DNA of 64,000 nucleotides from Pseudomonas brassicacearum subsp. brassicacearum (GCF_008801605.1 NZ_VZPJ01000017.1:1-64000); one strand, 5' to 3'; shown: positions 12,901 through 19,685, counted from the stretch's first letter. The notes: a model not told the origin generated them from the letters alone. Numbers and translations: made by a program.

Positions 12901-14298
12901 GGTGCCATTGCTGCTGACGAGCCCCTGGGTGTTGATGAGCTTATCGGCGGTGATGTTCAGCGTCGTGCCGCTCAGCACCCTGCCCTTGTTTTGATTGTCC
13001 AGGGTCTCGGCTTTGATCGTCGCGGTTTGCCCGGAGCTCAGGGTGCCGGCCTGGTTACTCAACGTCTGCGCAACATTGGCCGTCAGGTTGCGGCTGGCAA
13101 TCACGCTGCCGCTGTTGCCGAGGCTCTGCGCCGTGAGGCTCACATCCCCCGTCGCATTGCGCGTCGTGTCAGCATTGACTCCCGCTTCAATAATCCCGTT
13201 ATTTCTCAGTTGCCCAGCCGCATTCAGCGTGATGCTGTCCCGCGCCGCGAGGGTTTGCTGGTTGCTCAAGTTGCCCTGTGTCTGGGCGTTCAGCGTGGTC
13301 CCCGCGTAGGCGGCCCCCCGAGCATCGAGGCTGGCAGCCTTGACGTCGATGGCGCCGCTGGCCGAAGTCTCGGCCAGGCTCAAGTGACCATTGGCATCGA
13401 GCTGGATGTCGCCGCCGCTGGCGATCAACTTGCCGTCCAGCTTCACGCCGACGCCGGCCTCGGTGCCCACCAACTTGATGGTGCCTGCGTACATACCGCC
13501 CAAGGCCGAGGAATCGATAGCCAGTTCGGGTTTCGCACTGCCGTCGTCAGCACGGGCGGTGGCGTTGAGGGTGTCGGCATTGACGTCATTGCGCCCGGCG
13601 ACGATGGTCAGGTTCTTGGCCTGGATCTCGGCGTTGATCTTGGCGCTGCGGGTGATGATTTCGAAGTGATCGACGTTATTGGCGTTCAGGCCAGCGCCTT
13701 CAATCGTGACGCTGCCCTGGTCCACCTGATAGCGACTCAACTGGCCGTTTTCCACCATCGGTTTGCCGGTGCTCAAGGTCACTTTCGGACTGTTGATAAA
13801 GCCGCAGCCGTTGCAGGTGATGCCGTAAGGGTTGGCAACGATGACGTGGGCCGACTGCCCCGCCACTTCGGTGTAGCCACGCAACTGGCTGGGGTTGCCG
13901 CCGTTGACTTCGTTGAGGATGGTGGTGGCGGCTGAACCCTGGAGGTTCGGGTTGCCGATAATGATCCCGCCCAACTGCGTGGACTGCGTGCGGGCGGTGG
14001 CGTTGTTGAGGATCACGCCATTGCTGCCGACGTTGTAGTCGGTGAACTGGTTGTGGGACAGGCCGCTGCCGTTGGGCTTGGCGATATTGACGATGGGCAC
14101 GCCGTTGCCCGCCCGGTCCAGGCCGGTGCCCGGCGCGCTGACCACAATGCCTTCGGCCTGGGCCCACATGGGCTGCCAGAACATGACGTTGGCCAACAGG
14201 AACGCCAGGCCACGCTTGGGCATGCCCCAGAACTGCTCGCGGGTTTGCAGGGCAGCGGAGGGTTGGCGGGCCAGGAAGGCGTGTTGGCGGTCGTCCAT
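994..14298 (-). CDS. Giant filamentous haemagglutinin / CdiA-type two-partner secretion effector with ParB-like C-terminal toxin domain
   Basis: The 4434-residue protein is exported by the TpsB encoded just upstream. Domains in order: extended signal peptide (1-48, ending MWAQA), TPS domain (about 50-300, with NPYGITCNGCGFIN), a very long LDNRGG-type FHA repeat array (about 300-2740), an A+T-rich Tyr-rich segment (about 2747-2960) where CdiA receptor-binding regions lie, a conserved block around YLIETNPVLTDLKPF (about 3213), a second FHA region (about 3340-3750), a hydrophobic segment AVQMIIAILVVYFTAGAA (about 3805), a DUF637-like/pretoxin part, a YNRLLHSSE motif (about 4107) and a final domain with VDGNHRYIAAKILG (about 4387-4400). 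The last matches the ParB/sulfiredoxin-like fold found in polymorphic toxins. I chose ATG at 14298 over an in-frame TTG at 14319 because the ATG starts the usual MDDRQ-type N-terminus. Function as a contact-dependent inhibitor is inferred from architecture. Confidence 0.9.
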   Translation of the reverse strand: MDDRQHAFLARQPSAALQTREQFWGMPKRGLAFLLANVMFWQPMWAQAEGIVVSAPGTGLDRAGNGVPIVNIAKPNGSGLSHNQFTDYNVGSNGVILNNATARTQSTQLGGIIIGNPNLQGSAATTILNEVNGGNPSQLRGYTEVAGQSAHVIVANPYGITCNGCGFINSPKVTLSTGKPMVENGQLSRYQVDQGSVTIEGAGLNANNVDHFEIITRSAKINAEIQAKNLTIVAGRNDVNADTLNATARADDGSAKPELAIDSSALGGMYAGTIKLVGTEAGVGVKLDGKLIASGGDIQLDANGHLSLAETSASGAIDVKAASLDARGAAYAGTTLNAQTQGNLSNQQTLAARDSITLNAAGQLRNNGIIEAGVNADTTRNATGDVSLTAQSLGNSGSVIASRNLTANVAQTLSNQAGTLSSGQTATIKAETLDNQNKGRVLSGTTLNITADKLINTQGLVSSNGTLAANVGQLNNGSGELNSLSNVTLRVASLDNVAGLMAAGQMLDINASGQVNNRSGRLSASKSVQLTTASLDNTAGRLLSDGALTSSISAQLLNQAGLLSSAGLLTLNAASLDNRQGGVVTTTQAASLNVGTLDNRGGEVSSQGVLALVGTELDNSDSGKLIAYGDLRLTLERLTNQTKGLISTRAALAIDAQRLDNRQGSLYAQQGLNLSLSGPLLNAQGSVKSDTTANLKAAEMNNDGGQISSIGALNLDSAASLSNVGGSVISSDTLLLKAGQVNNASGRIASTKALNVSVTGLNQQNGQLFSNTRLSLDLNHGQLNNQGGLINAPGSLLLKNLAAVNNRDGEISSDQAFSLNATSLDNRAGSIVSQQRLNLVVAQALNNAKGLISANGLEVRAASLDNSGGKLGSDADLTINVDGTLTNLDGEISSASLTRLNAMALNNSNGQVLGDSNLNIDLGGALDNRNGVLGSGKVVDIKAASLNNSDGGQLISDGSLTARISGLLDNQNQGQVLAKGALDLQTGSLDNRGGRLLGNDLLTVHSDSLDNRGGNIRADKALQLTVDQLDNRDNGIITGKSSVTFEGSRLDNSAGLLTSVGVLTLKAAEVQNGLGRISSQTDLTAVIDTLQQQGGALVAQGNLSLTGNTLDNRNGGLVGTTKALDLQVGQIDNRAGELSAGLGLKVGGQRLDNSAGGKLIAGTDLDVKVAELINQSKGLLHAQGHMTLSGTTLDNSEGVLNSLNGLVITLDHALLNRKGLISSEGELSVGAGSLDNTAGSLSSAALLSIISAGALINQGGSISTDAALTLDSASLDNSQKGLISGKAATQVTTGVLNNSQGGRLTSSTTLTLNATQVNNAAGRIASSQALTASVTGLDQQQGELFSNTRLSLDLNHGQLNNQGGLINASGALLLSNLKDVNNQGGEISSQQAFTLLAQNLDNSGGKLLSNQGLVLRVAQVLNNVRGAISAASVDSHSDSLDNRDGLISSRDRLDLNVATVLDNQRGSLIADGALLLVADHLDNRAGNIAGKTGLDATLDSFDNRQGTLISTDALTLRAASLDNRQAGLIGATKALDLDVDDLDNRGGELSGNADVTLISQNLDNSDGGQVFAGQSLKLTVDKLLNRTKGLLSAKTELELAGGSLDNSGGYLISQQNQRINLSRDLLNTQGQLSSEGTLNVSAANLTNTGGSLSSAADLTVHSLGRLDNQGGELVTDGALLLTSAALDNRQQGNISAKGAVNVTTGAFDNSQKGRLNSGSTLNLTAAQVNNQEGGRIGSQGALTASVAGLDQQGGQLFSNTSLSLDMNNGQLNNQSGLINAPGALLLKNLNGVNNQGGEISSAQALTLTAKNFNNDGGRLLSNQSLTLRVAQALNNVKGLIGAVSVDAHAQSLNNNGGTLTSHSNLVLTVDQQLDNQTQGLISAAQLLTLDSGDLNNQGGSVLAGGALVLNAMALNNSANGLINAQGDLTLEADSLDSSNGGEVSAKGDMDLTLAALTQNSGRLLGEKAMTLNLGGHDLNNRNGLITAKGPLTLNGLRDLNNQGGEVSSSQSFTLAGRTLDNTGGKLISSDLLSLNATSMVNQNGLISGWQGLQVNGGSLDNRNNGTLSSRNGDVGATLSGALLNSAAGALVGQKKLTVRAASLDNSSGGILSSGSDQTLTVTSGLLNNAQGGLIDSGALLVMNAMTLGNASGTVNAQKALNFTGTTLDNSGGKLIGNGAVTLDLLGVLTNTNGKVASVGPLRVERATQINNQGGQIASQGLLTLLTDGLDNRNRGTVAANDLLVLNTSGAVQNDTDGLIYSQNGGVEIDATSLTNGKGVVQSQGDLKLTVDTDIDNQSGRIQAKAGDVTVTGRHLDNRGGVLASLQGLLTTQLTGVLKNGYDLNNNRQGGITQAQRLNLTARGGFDNYGGRISAQSGDAIVVTRNFDNRNGGLYAKGKVNVTGNDFDNSGDNDGQIAGSQIDLDLAGALNNRLGIIESDSTLGIKAASLDNQTGQLRALGATGKTDFQIGSLFDNRNGKLESANSQLTLSANSFLNSGGQLLHLGEGTFDISLANVTGAGGDIVTRGGLTLKADTWTNTSAIQAGRLTVDVNNFTQTEIGQLLASTQLEGKGGNWVNNGLIASDGGLGLQLTGRYSGNGRVTSLGDMTVDTAAIDLSNVASITGGGITTIGGRGGLSSLSNYGRLTSAGTLNINAGTVNNYGTVAGADGLKLTASTLLNDQGGFLFSGGDVKLRVGSFTNRKSDVYALGNIDVARNDLGGQSALMENDSGTMESGRDFSINADSIINKRGDFKTEAELYSSAIGFGCYSCDALPEYFMDERQPASYYVYEQRYRVLVSGDVSSKAASLNASGNMSIKGGVFLNSNSSVSAAGNIDVSVGSFENSGSALGDYVSRGSITYSNPTYQDMAALVNYNIYNDANYNGGMHFWNASGIESTTYTQIGRDGAKPSETEYWQRFGPIAINIGMLAERVRTEIKFTESQYSTGTRMAEPDFINNATPFNQVVVSSTSSDSLVPAIIQAGGNVSITATTKITNGVERPYFTGIATSARSTTTAASGSGKTTVVTLNSQLPPDLAQQQINPLTLPGFSLPTGQNGLFRLSGQGASDASVSQTPAVSQSWTIGGASVSASNRSTAAPTTNVRDIQIADATQVSAAERQVQLLNRESGGVTVGASAIQVTPPTDSSTGTPQLPGHSLDGTITRGADIALDTSGTPPIGVSRPTDASVSAPVPVTGQTVARVTGLPSTTVTSKPQKYLIETNPVLTDLKPFMSSDYLLSNLGYDPDISAKRLGDGLFEQRLIQQAVVARTGQRFIDGQTSDEAMFKYLMNNAIASKDALNLSVGVTLTAQQVAALTHDIVWLEEHEVNGEKVLVPVLYMAQANNRLAPNGALIAGQNVTLIAGKDLENAGTLRATKNLSASAGENLTNSGLIEASNRLDLLAGNTIVNKSGGIIAGCDISMNAIVGDIINERTLTTASISNKGYTQRQDYADNASRIEAANDLTMGVGRDVNSVGSVMVSGRDTQIDAGRDVNIVSAQQQTSNTGGTRRSSITQLGSEVDAGRDVIVNAGRDFNAIASQISADRNVALAADENMTISSGADESHSYYKSKKVTAQEDHVKQIGSAISAGGDVKLDAGKDMALISSRISAGDEAYLVAGESLALLAAQDSDYSLYEKKKKGSWGKKQSRRDELTKVTHVGSEITTGGDLTLVSGEDQHYQVAKLNSGNDLTIQSGGSITFEGVKDLHKEDHSKSKSSMAWSSMSGKGHTDETLRQTQMVAAGAITIKAVDGLNIDLKQVNQDTVHQSIKAMVDADPQLAWLAEAEKRGDVDWRQVKEVHDSYKYSHSGMGPAVQMIIAILVVYFTAGAASGLIGTMAGSTAAAGSGTAFAAAGTATASAVAGGAAAGSTVAAGWANVALTAIATGAASNATISFINNGGNLGAVFKDVTSSDALRGYVVSGVTAGLTASIFDKMTSTTTTVEGALPNAGKVIAEGGLGSLEGIGRFGANQLLQNGTSTLLDRALGGDSQFDNALRSSLANTFAAAGFNLVGDLGKKFDLKEGGLAKVGLHAVMGGLAAEAAGGDFKTGALAAGANELLIDSLAEQYTKMTKEQKDRLLVMNSQIVGVLAAAAQGGDAKSLQTGSWVAGSATSYNRLLHSSEKKALADEAKALEEKGKPQSDMSWEEVLLLAANAQVDATENARLQALVKSFPPGNPEGQHLAQDLLTATKSIQGLASQNTVLTWSDGRTIVANGAEVHAFQATTTQFVDPTLFNTASQWSSNNNWANDPEIVPTAWREQFGGDAVTYLREIAGVSSSRDEFNDLVQRVSTIVGGGIESVTWDLDAALAATGAPAVLRALLARRLAAKATVQVPLVSKGEDVTPEIIQKALHGDSTISAQNFVSLPAIQRYVDRLLAGDIAPAIKMDGNVIVDGNHRYIAAKILGLEPDVVPWVLPPNKVGMTKPIFDVKVDLADWGNK

Positions 14299-14322
14299 GA
14301 TCAGGTCTCGTTGCAGCAAAAA

Positions 14323-16029
14323 TTAGATGGATACATCCACGCGGAAGTAGATCGGCGCTTCGCGCTCGGGCAGGGCATCCGGACGTTCCAGGGAATGGGC
14401 GAAAGTGACGCTGGCGCTCAGGTGCTCACCACGGGCGAACAGCTCCAGCGAGTTGCTCGACATGCGCCCGTGCTGGTCGCCGTTGTAGCGATCGCCACGA
14501 ATCACGCCCTGGTCATAACCGAGGCTGGTGCCGTATTCACCGAACACCGGGCGCAGCCATTCCAGGGTGACCGGGCGGCTCCAGCGCAGGTCGTTGCGCC
14601 AATAGCCGCCGCTGTCGCCGGACAGCGACTGATCCTTGTAGCCACGAATCGACGATTGCCCGCCGAGGCTCATGCGCTGCGGGCTGAACAGCACGTCTTC
14701 GCTACGCTGGCCGGTCATCAGGCTGCTGAAGCTGAAGGACTCGCCCCACACCTGGAACGGTTGCAGGTAGCTGGCGGTGGCGGTGTATTTGCGGTAGCGG
14801 GCATCGGCCTGGCCGGGGCCCGGATCGTCGTCGCCCTGGGCATCGAAGGCGCCGATACCCTCTTGCATGCCCAGGTCGAGGTTGACGAAAGCATTGCCAA
14901 CCCGCCGGCCATGGTTGATGCCGAACTGGGCTTCGCTGAGCCGATTGCTGCTCACCGCCAGCTTGCTGTCTTCGATGAAGTTGTTGGTGCGCAGGTACGC
15001 CAGGCCCGTGTTGAGGGAGGTCTTGCTCAGGGCGTCGCGATGGATCACCCGCTCGACCCGCAACTGATGGTTCTGGCTGTCGCCGGTCTGCTTGAAGTTG
15101 AAACCGTTGGCCGGGATCTGCGAACGGTACTCGCTCTGGCTGTAGGTGTAACTGACGTTCCACCAGCCAAACGGCAGGTTGTAATAGAGCATGGCGTTGC
15201 GGGAGGTGTGCTGGTGGTCGGTCATCGCGTCGTGACCGCCGCGCAACATCAACTGATCGGCCAGGCCCAGCGGGCTATCCCACTCGAAACTGCTGCCCCA
15301 CTGCTGTTCGCCGGTGCTGCGCTGGCCGTCGTTGCTGCGCGACAGTCCGGCGCGCCAAGGCTTTTTCGGTTCATTGGTGACCCGCACCTCACTGCCACCG
15401 ACGTTTTGGCCGGGGGTCAGCTCCATCTTTGCCTGGTTCGACGGCAGGCGATTGAGCTGATCGACCATCTGCTCGATTTCCCGCAGGTTGACCAATTCGC
15501 CGGTCGCACCGGGAAAAGCCATCGCCAATTCACGATCCGACAACTTACTGTCCTCGGCGCCCTTCAAACCCTCCAGCCGCCCCTCGACCACCAGCACTTG
15601 CAGGTGACCGCTGGAAAGATCCTGCTGCGGCAGGTAGGCACGACTGGTGACCAGGCCCTTTTCGATGTAGTGATCGGTGATGACTTTGAGCAGCTCGTTA
15701 AGCTGCGGCACGCCCAGGCATTGGCCGATGTAGGGCTTGAGCAACTGCTCGCGCTCGCCAGCGGAAAGACTGTCGGCGCCCTTGAGTTCGAGGGTCTTGA
15801 TGGGGAAGCAACGGGTATCGACAGGTGCGGTGGGCTGGGTCGGCTTCGCCTCCTTGCCGGGCAAGTCCTTGAGTTCCTCCAGGCGACGGCGCTGCTCTTC
15901 GAGCAACCGATTCTGGCGCTCGCGGATCAGGTCCGTGTCGCCAGGCGTGGGGGCGGCATGAGCCAGGGTCAGTGGAGAAAGGCACAGCAAAGCCACGCAC
16001 AACCTCGCCCAAAAGGCGGGTGAGGACAT
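14323..16029 (-). CDS. TpsB outer-membrane transporter (ShlB/FhaC/CdiB family)
   Basis: This 568-residue protein is the outer-membrane pore that secretes the TpsA effector encoded 24 bases downstream. It has a signal peptide (first about 26 residues, ending LTLAHAAP), a charged N-terminal helix region rich in Arg/Glu (RERQNRLLEEQRRRLEE), two POTRA domains (about 70-220, containing GQCLGVPQLNELL), and a C-terminal 16-strand barrel. The SIRGYKDQSLSGDSGG stretch carries the RGY motif of the conserved L6 loop, and the chain ends in YFRVDVSI with a strand-like C-terminus. Length is normal for the family. It is first in the operon and has a promoter and an AGGGA ribosome site just upstream. Confidence 0.93.
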   Translation of the reverse strand: MSSPAFWARLCVALLCLSPLTLAHAAPTPGDTDLIRERQNRLLEEQRRRLEELKDLPGKEAKPTQPTAPVDTRCFPIKTLELKGADSLSAGEREQLLKPYIGQCLGVPQLNELLKVITDHYIEKGLVTSRAYLPQQDLSSGHLQVLVVEGRLEGLKGAEDSKLSDRELAMAFPGATGELVNLREIEQMVDQLNRLPSNQAKMELTPGQNVGGSEVRVTNEPKKPWRAGLSRSNDGQRSTGEQQWGSSFEWDSPLGLADQLMLRGGHDAMTDHQHTSRNAMLYYNLPFGWWNVSYTYSQSEYRSQIPANGFNFKQTGDSQNHQLRVERVIHRDALSKTSLNTGLAYLRTNNFIEDSKLAVSSNRLSEAQFGINHGRRVGNAFVNLDLGMQEGIGAFDAQGDDDPGPGQADARYRKYTATASYLQPFQVWGESFSFSSLMTGQRSEDVLFSPQRMSLGGQSSIRGYKDQSLSGDSGGYWRNDLRWSRPVTLEWLRPVFGEYGTSLGYDQGVIRGDRYNGDQHGRMSSNSLELFARGEHLSASVTFAHSLERPDALPEREAPIYFRVDVSI

Positions 16030-16063
16030 GTTCGATCCCTAGCTAAAAATGACATCAAAATAG

Positions 16064-16099
16064 TGGCGCGATATTAATGAGCCATCATTTTGACGTCAA
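16064..16099 (-). promoter_or_regulatory. Sigma-70-like promoter of the tpsB-tpsA-immunity operon
   Basis: Reading the minus strand, TTGACG (16099-16094) is followed after exactly 17 bases by TAATAT (16076-16071), 42 to 47 bases before the tpsB ATG. The -35 lies in the perfect palindrome TTGACGTCAA (16090-16099), which could be an operator. The start of transcription would be near 16064. This is read from consensus only. Confidence 0.55.
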
Positions 16100-16229
16100 C
16101 TAAATGGATTTGGCTTTGAGGCTATTACCGGAACCATTCATCTGAAATCAGACGGCTCCGGTACGAGGGGGACGAAAGGTCCCGAGGCAGGTCTCGAAAC
16201 TGGATCGGTGGAAAACTTGGCCTGGTTGG

Positions 16230-16271
16230 GACTGCTACGCAGCCCAGCGGGAGCAAGCTCCCTCGCCACAA
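16230..16271 (-). repeat. REP element, GGCGAGGGAGC family
   Basis: On the minus strand it reads TTGTGGCGAGGGAGCTTGCT then CCCGCTGGGCTGCGTAGCAG, a single REP unit of the type repeated at 49816-49907. The core GGGAGCTTGCTCCC is palindromic. Confidence 0.8.
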
Positions 16272-16303
16272 AGGCAGGGCCCAATTCAGGTTGGGATTTC
16301 AAT

Positions 16304-16332
16304 AAAAAACCGGACTCAAGGTCCGGTTTTTT
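16304..16332 (-). terminator. Rho-independent terminator after the beta-propeller gene
   Basis: AAAAAACCGGAC, five-base loop TCAAG, GTCCGGTTTTTT forms a 12-bp stem with T-runs on both strands, about 60 bases past the stop of the minus-strand gene that ends at 16396. It works in either direction. A nearly identical hairpin is at 19742-19770. Confidence 0.85.
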
Positions 16333-16395
16333 ATCGAAAGAGCCAGGCATCTGCCTCAGAAAGCAGGGATATCCTGCCTAGCAGAAGTTTGACGA

Positions 16396-18894
16396 CTACT
16401 TGCTCGCCTCCTCAACGGCTGCCGCATTCTGAGGACCGAAAGAGTATTTCAGGGCCCGTGCCTTCATGGTCCGCGGATCAGGCAAGCCTACGGTCTCTGG
16501 ACCCGCAAAGCCGGTGACACCTTTGGCGAACGTGGGATTGATCGCATCGAACAGGAAGCTGAAACCTTGTTTCAGCGAGCTCTGGGCGATGCCGTGACAG
16601 CCCATGCAGCCGCCCATGGTCAGGCTTTGAGTACTGTGGGCGTAGTCCGGCACCTTGATGTTCGGTTGGTTGCGCGCATTGGTCAGGGTGTTGTTATTCG
16701 GGATGGGGAACACGTTGCTTCCACGAAACAGCTGGATGCCCGGCTGGCTGCTTTCGACCATGATGTTGGCCAGGTAGTAATCCGGGTCGGTTGAGGTGCT
16801 CGACGGGATGGCCTGCACCCCCTTGAGCCGATAGTGCTTCCAGACCGAATTGTCGAATTCGCGGTTGCCGTCCATGAGCTGCCTGACCTGGTCGTTCACC
16901 GCCTGGACTTCTGAATGGATGGTCAGCGGTTGCACGACCTTGATCGGGCCGGCTTGTCCTTCGGGGATCCCGTTGCTGCCGGAGTAGACCGGCGGATCAA
17001 GTTTCGCGTTCGCGACCAGGCCCTCCGTTGGCAGGGAAACCGTATAGGTCTTGTTGCCGTCAGAGAAGGTGGCGGTCGGCGGCGTGGCTGAATCGAGGCC
17101 GGGGTAATCGATCTTGTTGTAGTTGGCGATGTAGTAGAGCCCGGTCGGCGATTTACCGTCGGGCAACGTCAGGGCATCTTCGTGCTCGAACGTAGCGAAG
17201 ATGAAGGTCGGGTAGTTGGCCGTCTTATGGATGATATGCAAGGCGACCAGTGCGTAGTCTTCGTTCTGCGCCTGCGGGTCAGTGTCGGTGCCCGTATAGG
17301 TCACCACCGTCGCCGTATGGTAGCGCCCGCGATCCGGCACCGGAATGTCGGCCAGCTTGCGCCATGCCGCCTTGACCTCCACCGCGCCGCCGGGCAGCAC
17401 AATATGATCCGGATAACGGGTCAGGCCTTTCGCATAGTTGTAAACGACGGGGTTGGCCTTGGCCTCGAACAGGATCTGACTGTCGTTTGAAGGGGCATAG
17501 TCCCCCCTTGCGTCTGTTGTCTTCGCCGCATTGGGCGGCTTAACCGGGAAGAAAATTGCGTTTTGTCCTATTTGAGTCGCCTCATCCAGATTGTTGTAAA
17601 GGGTAAAATCAGTGCCTGGCGCCATCCGTATCGGCTTCTTGAGGAACTGGGTATAGGTGTAGTTCGGATCAGAACCAAGCGAACGCGTAGGACCTCCAAC
17701 GGGATTGAACCCTACCGCCGGAAACAACTCGCTGCGGTGGGCGAAGGTTTGCCACAACAAAGGGGTTGGAGACTGCGAGACCTTGCCCGAATCGGCAAAG
17801 CTGCTGGTGGGATTACCCATGCCACGGCTAGCCGGTAACGGCGTCATGGCGGTGTTGTTCAGCGCAAAAAAACTCCGCCAGGCAAAGGTCGCATAGTCGG
17901 TATGGCTAAGGCCTGTCGCCAGGTCAGCAGGCAATTGGGGGTTGTCCCCTGTCAGATCGTTTGTGGTAATGCCGTAGGAAACGCCCAATCCCGATGGGCC
18001 GGTCAAACTGTCAGAGAAAAGCCTTGAATAATAGGGACTCCAGTTGACCCCATCGCTTGAACCAAAAGTGGTAGGGCCACTGCTGATAAAAATGCGGTTA
18101 CCGGTGATGGTTGCACGGTTCAGGAAAAGTTCGCTCTTTGCTATGCCCGACAGTCTTTGTTCATCTCCCCATTGACCGCCCCGGTCGTAACTGCGCACGG
18201 CAAAATTATTAAGATCATAAGAGTAATAGACCAACAGCTCACCATTATAGACCACGGGCACCAGACTCAGCACTCTGAGAGCATTTGCAGTGAACCCAGG
18301 ATTTTCCTTACTCCACAGCAAGCCATCGTCCGAGGTCACATAGTTAATCGTGTGATCATCCTCCTCGCTATACAGGACAAATAATTTTCCGTTGTACACC
18401 ACAGGACTGTTAGTCGCGGCGTCGCTGGAGACCGCGATAGGGTTAACATTGGACCAGGTTATGCCGTCCACGGAGCTGATAGTATTTATGTGGTTCTTGT
18501 CGGTAAAAGTAAGTACCAGCTTTTGCTGAAATACGGTCGCTGAGACATTACCCACGATGCCAGACACCGGAATGGACTGCGGGGGGGACCAATTACTGCC
18601 CTGCGCCGAAGTGGAAAAATAGATAGCGGAATCACTATCGTTGGCCCAAAACATATAAACCTTGCCCTTGAACGATTGCACCGCGGGTGTAGCCAACCCT
18701 ACCGAGGGAAATGGCACCATGCCCGACGAAGAAGGTATGCCGTTTACGGCATCAGGGCTGTCAAACACATCAACTACGATCCCCTCATCGGGTCGCGACG
18801 TGGCGATGATCACACTTTCTGCATAAGCCGATGACAACGCGAATAAACCACACAGGCACAACATCAGCCGACTGAGTATCGCTCTAAGGCTCAT
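16396..18894 (-). CDS. Exported beta-propeller protein with C-terminal haem c motif, function unknown
   Basis: The 832-residue protein begins with a signal peptide (MSLRAILSRLMLCLCGLFAL, cleavage after about residue 25 at SAYA). The first half has repeated units such as GKVYMFWANDSDSAIYFSTS, KLFVLYSEEDDHTINYVTSD and ELLVYYSYDLNNFAVRSYD, which resemble sialidase/BNR beta-propeller blades. Near the C-terminus GGCMGCHGIAQ holds a CXXCH haem-attachment site, so the mature protein is probably periplasmic and binds one haem. An AAGGA site is only one base before an ATG at 18903 but nine bases before the ATG at 18894, so I prefer 18894. I do not recognise a named family; an enzyme or electron-transfer role is possible. 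The gene stands alone with its own terminator. Confidence 0.8.
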   Translation of the reverse strand: MSLRAILSRLMLCLCGLFALSSAYAESVIIATSRPDEGIVVDVFDSPDAVNGIPSSSGMVPFPSVGLATPAVQSFKGKVYMFWANDSDSAIYFSTSAQGSNWSPPQSIPVSGIVGNVSATVFQQKLVLTFTDKNHINTISSVDGITWSNVNPIAVSSDAATNSPVVYNGKLFVLYSEEDDHTINYVTSDDGLLWSKENPGFTANALRVLSLVPVVYNGELLVYYSYDLNNFAVRSYDRGGQWGDEQRLSGIAKSELFLNRATITGNRIFISSGPTTFGSSDGVNWSPYYSRLFSDSLTGPSGLGVSYGITTNDLTGDNPQLPADLATGLSHTDYATFAWRSFFALNNTAMTPLPASRGMGNPTSSFADSGKVSQSPTPLLWQTFAHRSELFPAVGFNPVGGPTRSLGSDPNYTYTQFLKKPIRMAPGTDFTLYNNLDEATQIGQNAIFFPVKPPNAAKTTDARGDYAPSNDSQILFEAKANPVVYNYAKGLTRYPDHIVLPGGAVEVKAAWRKLADIPVPDRGRYHTATVVTYTGTDTDPQAQNEDYALVALHIIHKTANYPTFIFATFEHEDALTLPDGKSPTGLYYIANYNKIDYPGLDSATPPTATFSDGNKTYTVSLPTEGLVANAKLDPPVYSGSNGIPEGQAGPIKVVQPLTIHSEVQAVNDQVRQLMDGNREFDNSVWKHYRLKGVQAIPSSTSTDPDYYLANIMVESSQPGIQLFRGSNVFPIPNNNTLTNARNQPNIKVPDYAHSTQSLTMGGCMGCHGIAQSSLKQGFSFLFDAINPTFAKGVTGFAGPETVGLPDPRTMKARALKYSFGPQNAAAVEEASK

Positions 18895-19281
18895 AGATTT
18901 CATTCCTTGAATTAATAGCTATCGCAGGCCGTGGATACGTCCTGACAGGCGTAGTTGTTCCATTGCTCGAGTGCGAGCGGCACCGGGTGATCTAGAAGTT
19001 ATTGACTGCATTGCGTCAGACATATTTCTAGCTTCCTGGCTAATAAAGCACTTACGTCCTGTGTGAAGGAGCGACCCGGCATTGCAGGCATAGGGCTACC
19101 AGTCACTTTCTCCATGGTAGACGACGGTTTCATATCGGCTAGGGAAACCCTGAAAAAGACTTCAATCCGTGTCTGGGCCCGCGCAGCGACGGAACGCCTG
19201 CCAAGCGGCAGGCTAATGAACTTTCCCCCCTGCACGAGCCTCAACCCATTACCTGCCCAACAAGGAATATGAGGCCCTGCC
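18895..19281. other. Intergenic region without a recognisable gene
   Basis: This stretch of about 390 bases separates the divergent beta-propeller gene and the small exported protein. I see only a short hairpin GCCTGCCAAGCGGCAGGC near 19196-19213. Open frames crossing it show no signal peptide, ribosome site or family resemblance. Confidence 0.5.
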
Positions 19282-19557
19282 ATGAAGACCCTCTTGAAAC
19301 TCACCCTCGCCGCCGCCCTCACCTGCGCCCTGCCCGCCTGGGCCACTTGCACGCCTGACGAAGCGACCACCAAGCGTGAAGAATTAGCCCAGGAAGTAAC
19401 CAAGCTCACCGAGCAGAACCCGGCCAAGGCCAAGGAAATCAACGATGAGTTGCAGGCCATGGACCTGGAGACTGCCAGCAAGGATGTGCCGGATAAGTGC
19501 CAGTTGATCGATGAACGCCTGAAAGAGCTGAAGAACGCGGAGAAGAAGGCTGGGTGA
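19282..19557 (+). CDS. Small exported helical protein, unknown function
   Basis: The 91-residue protein has a clear signal peptide (MKTLLKLTLAAALTCALPAWA, cleavage after about residue 21). The mature part has two cysteines (CTPDEAT and PDKCQLIDE) that could form a disulfide and is otherwise charged and helical, rich in Lys and Glu. A GAGG site lies seven bases upstream of the ATG. It is probably periplasmic. I know no function for it. It is a single gene followed by a BIME and a terminator. Confidence 0.75.
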   Translation: MKTLLKLTLAAALTCALPAWATCTPDEATTKREELAQEVTKLTEQNPAKAKEINDELQAMDLETASKDVPDKCQLIDERLKELKNAEKKAG

Positions 19558-19598
19558 TCAACCAAAGCCGCACAACCCGCTTTTGTGGCGAGGGGATT

Positions 19599-19685
19599 TG
19601 TGGGAGCAAGGCTTGCCCGCGATGAAGGCGACGCGGTCTTTCAGAAACCGAGGCGCCTGTGTCGCGAGCAAGCTTTGCTCCCACA
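19599..19685. repeat. BIME: inverted pair of REPs, GTGGGAGCAAGGC family
   Basis: TGTGGGAGCAAGGCTTGCCC at the left end pairs with GCGAGCAAGCTTTGCTCCCACA at reduced length on the right, with the middle GACGCGGTCT typical of this family. Equivalent pairs lie at 31287, 36007 and 41584. A partial TGTGGCGAGGGG of the other family sits just upstream. Confidence 0.85.

Noticed and set aside
19063..19272. A 69-codon plus-strand frame before the small exported protein
   Set aside because: No ribosome site, signal or domain; composition looks non-coding.
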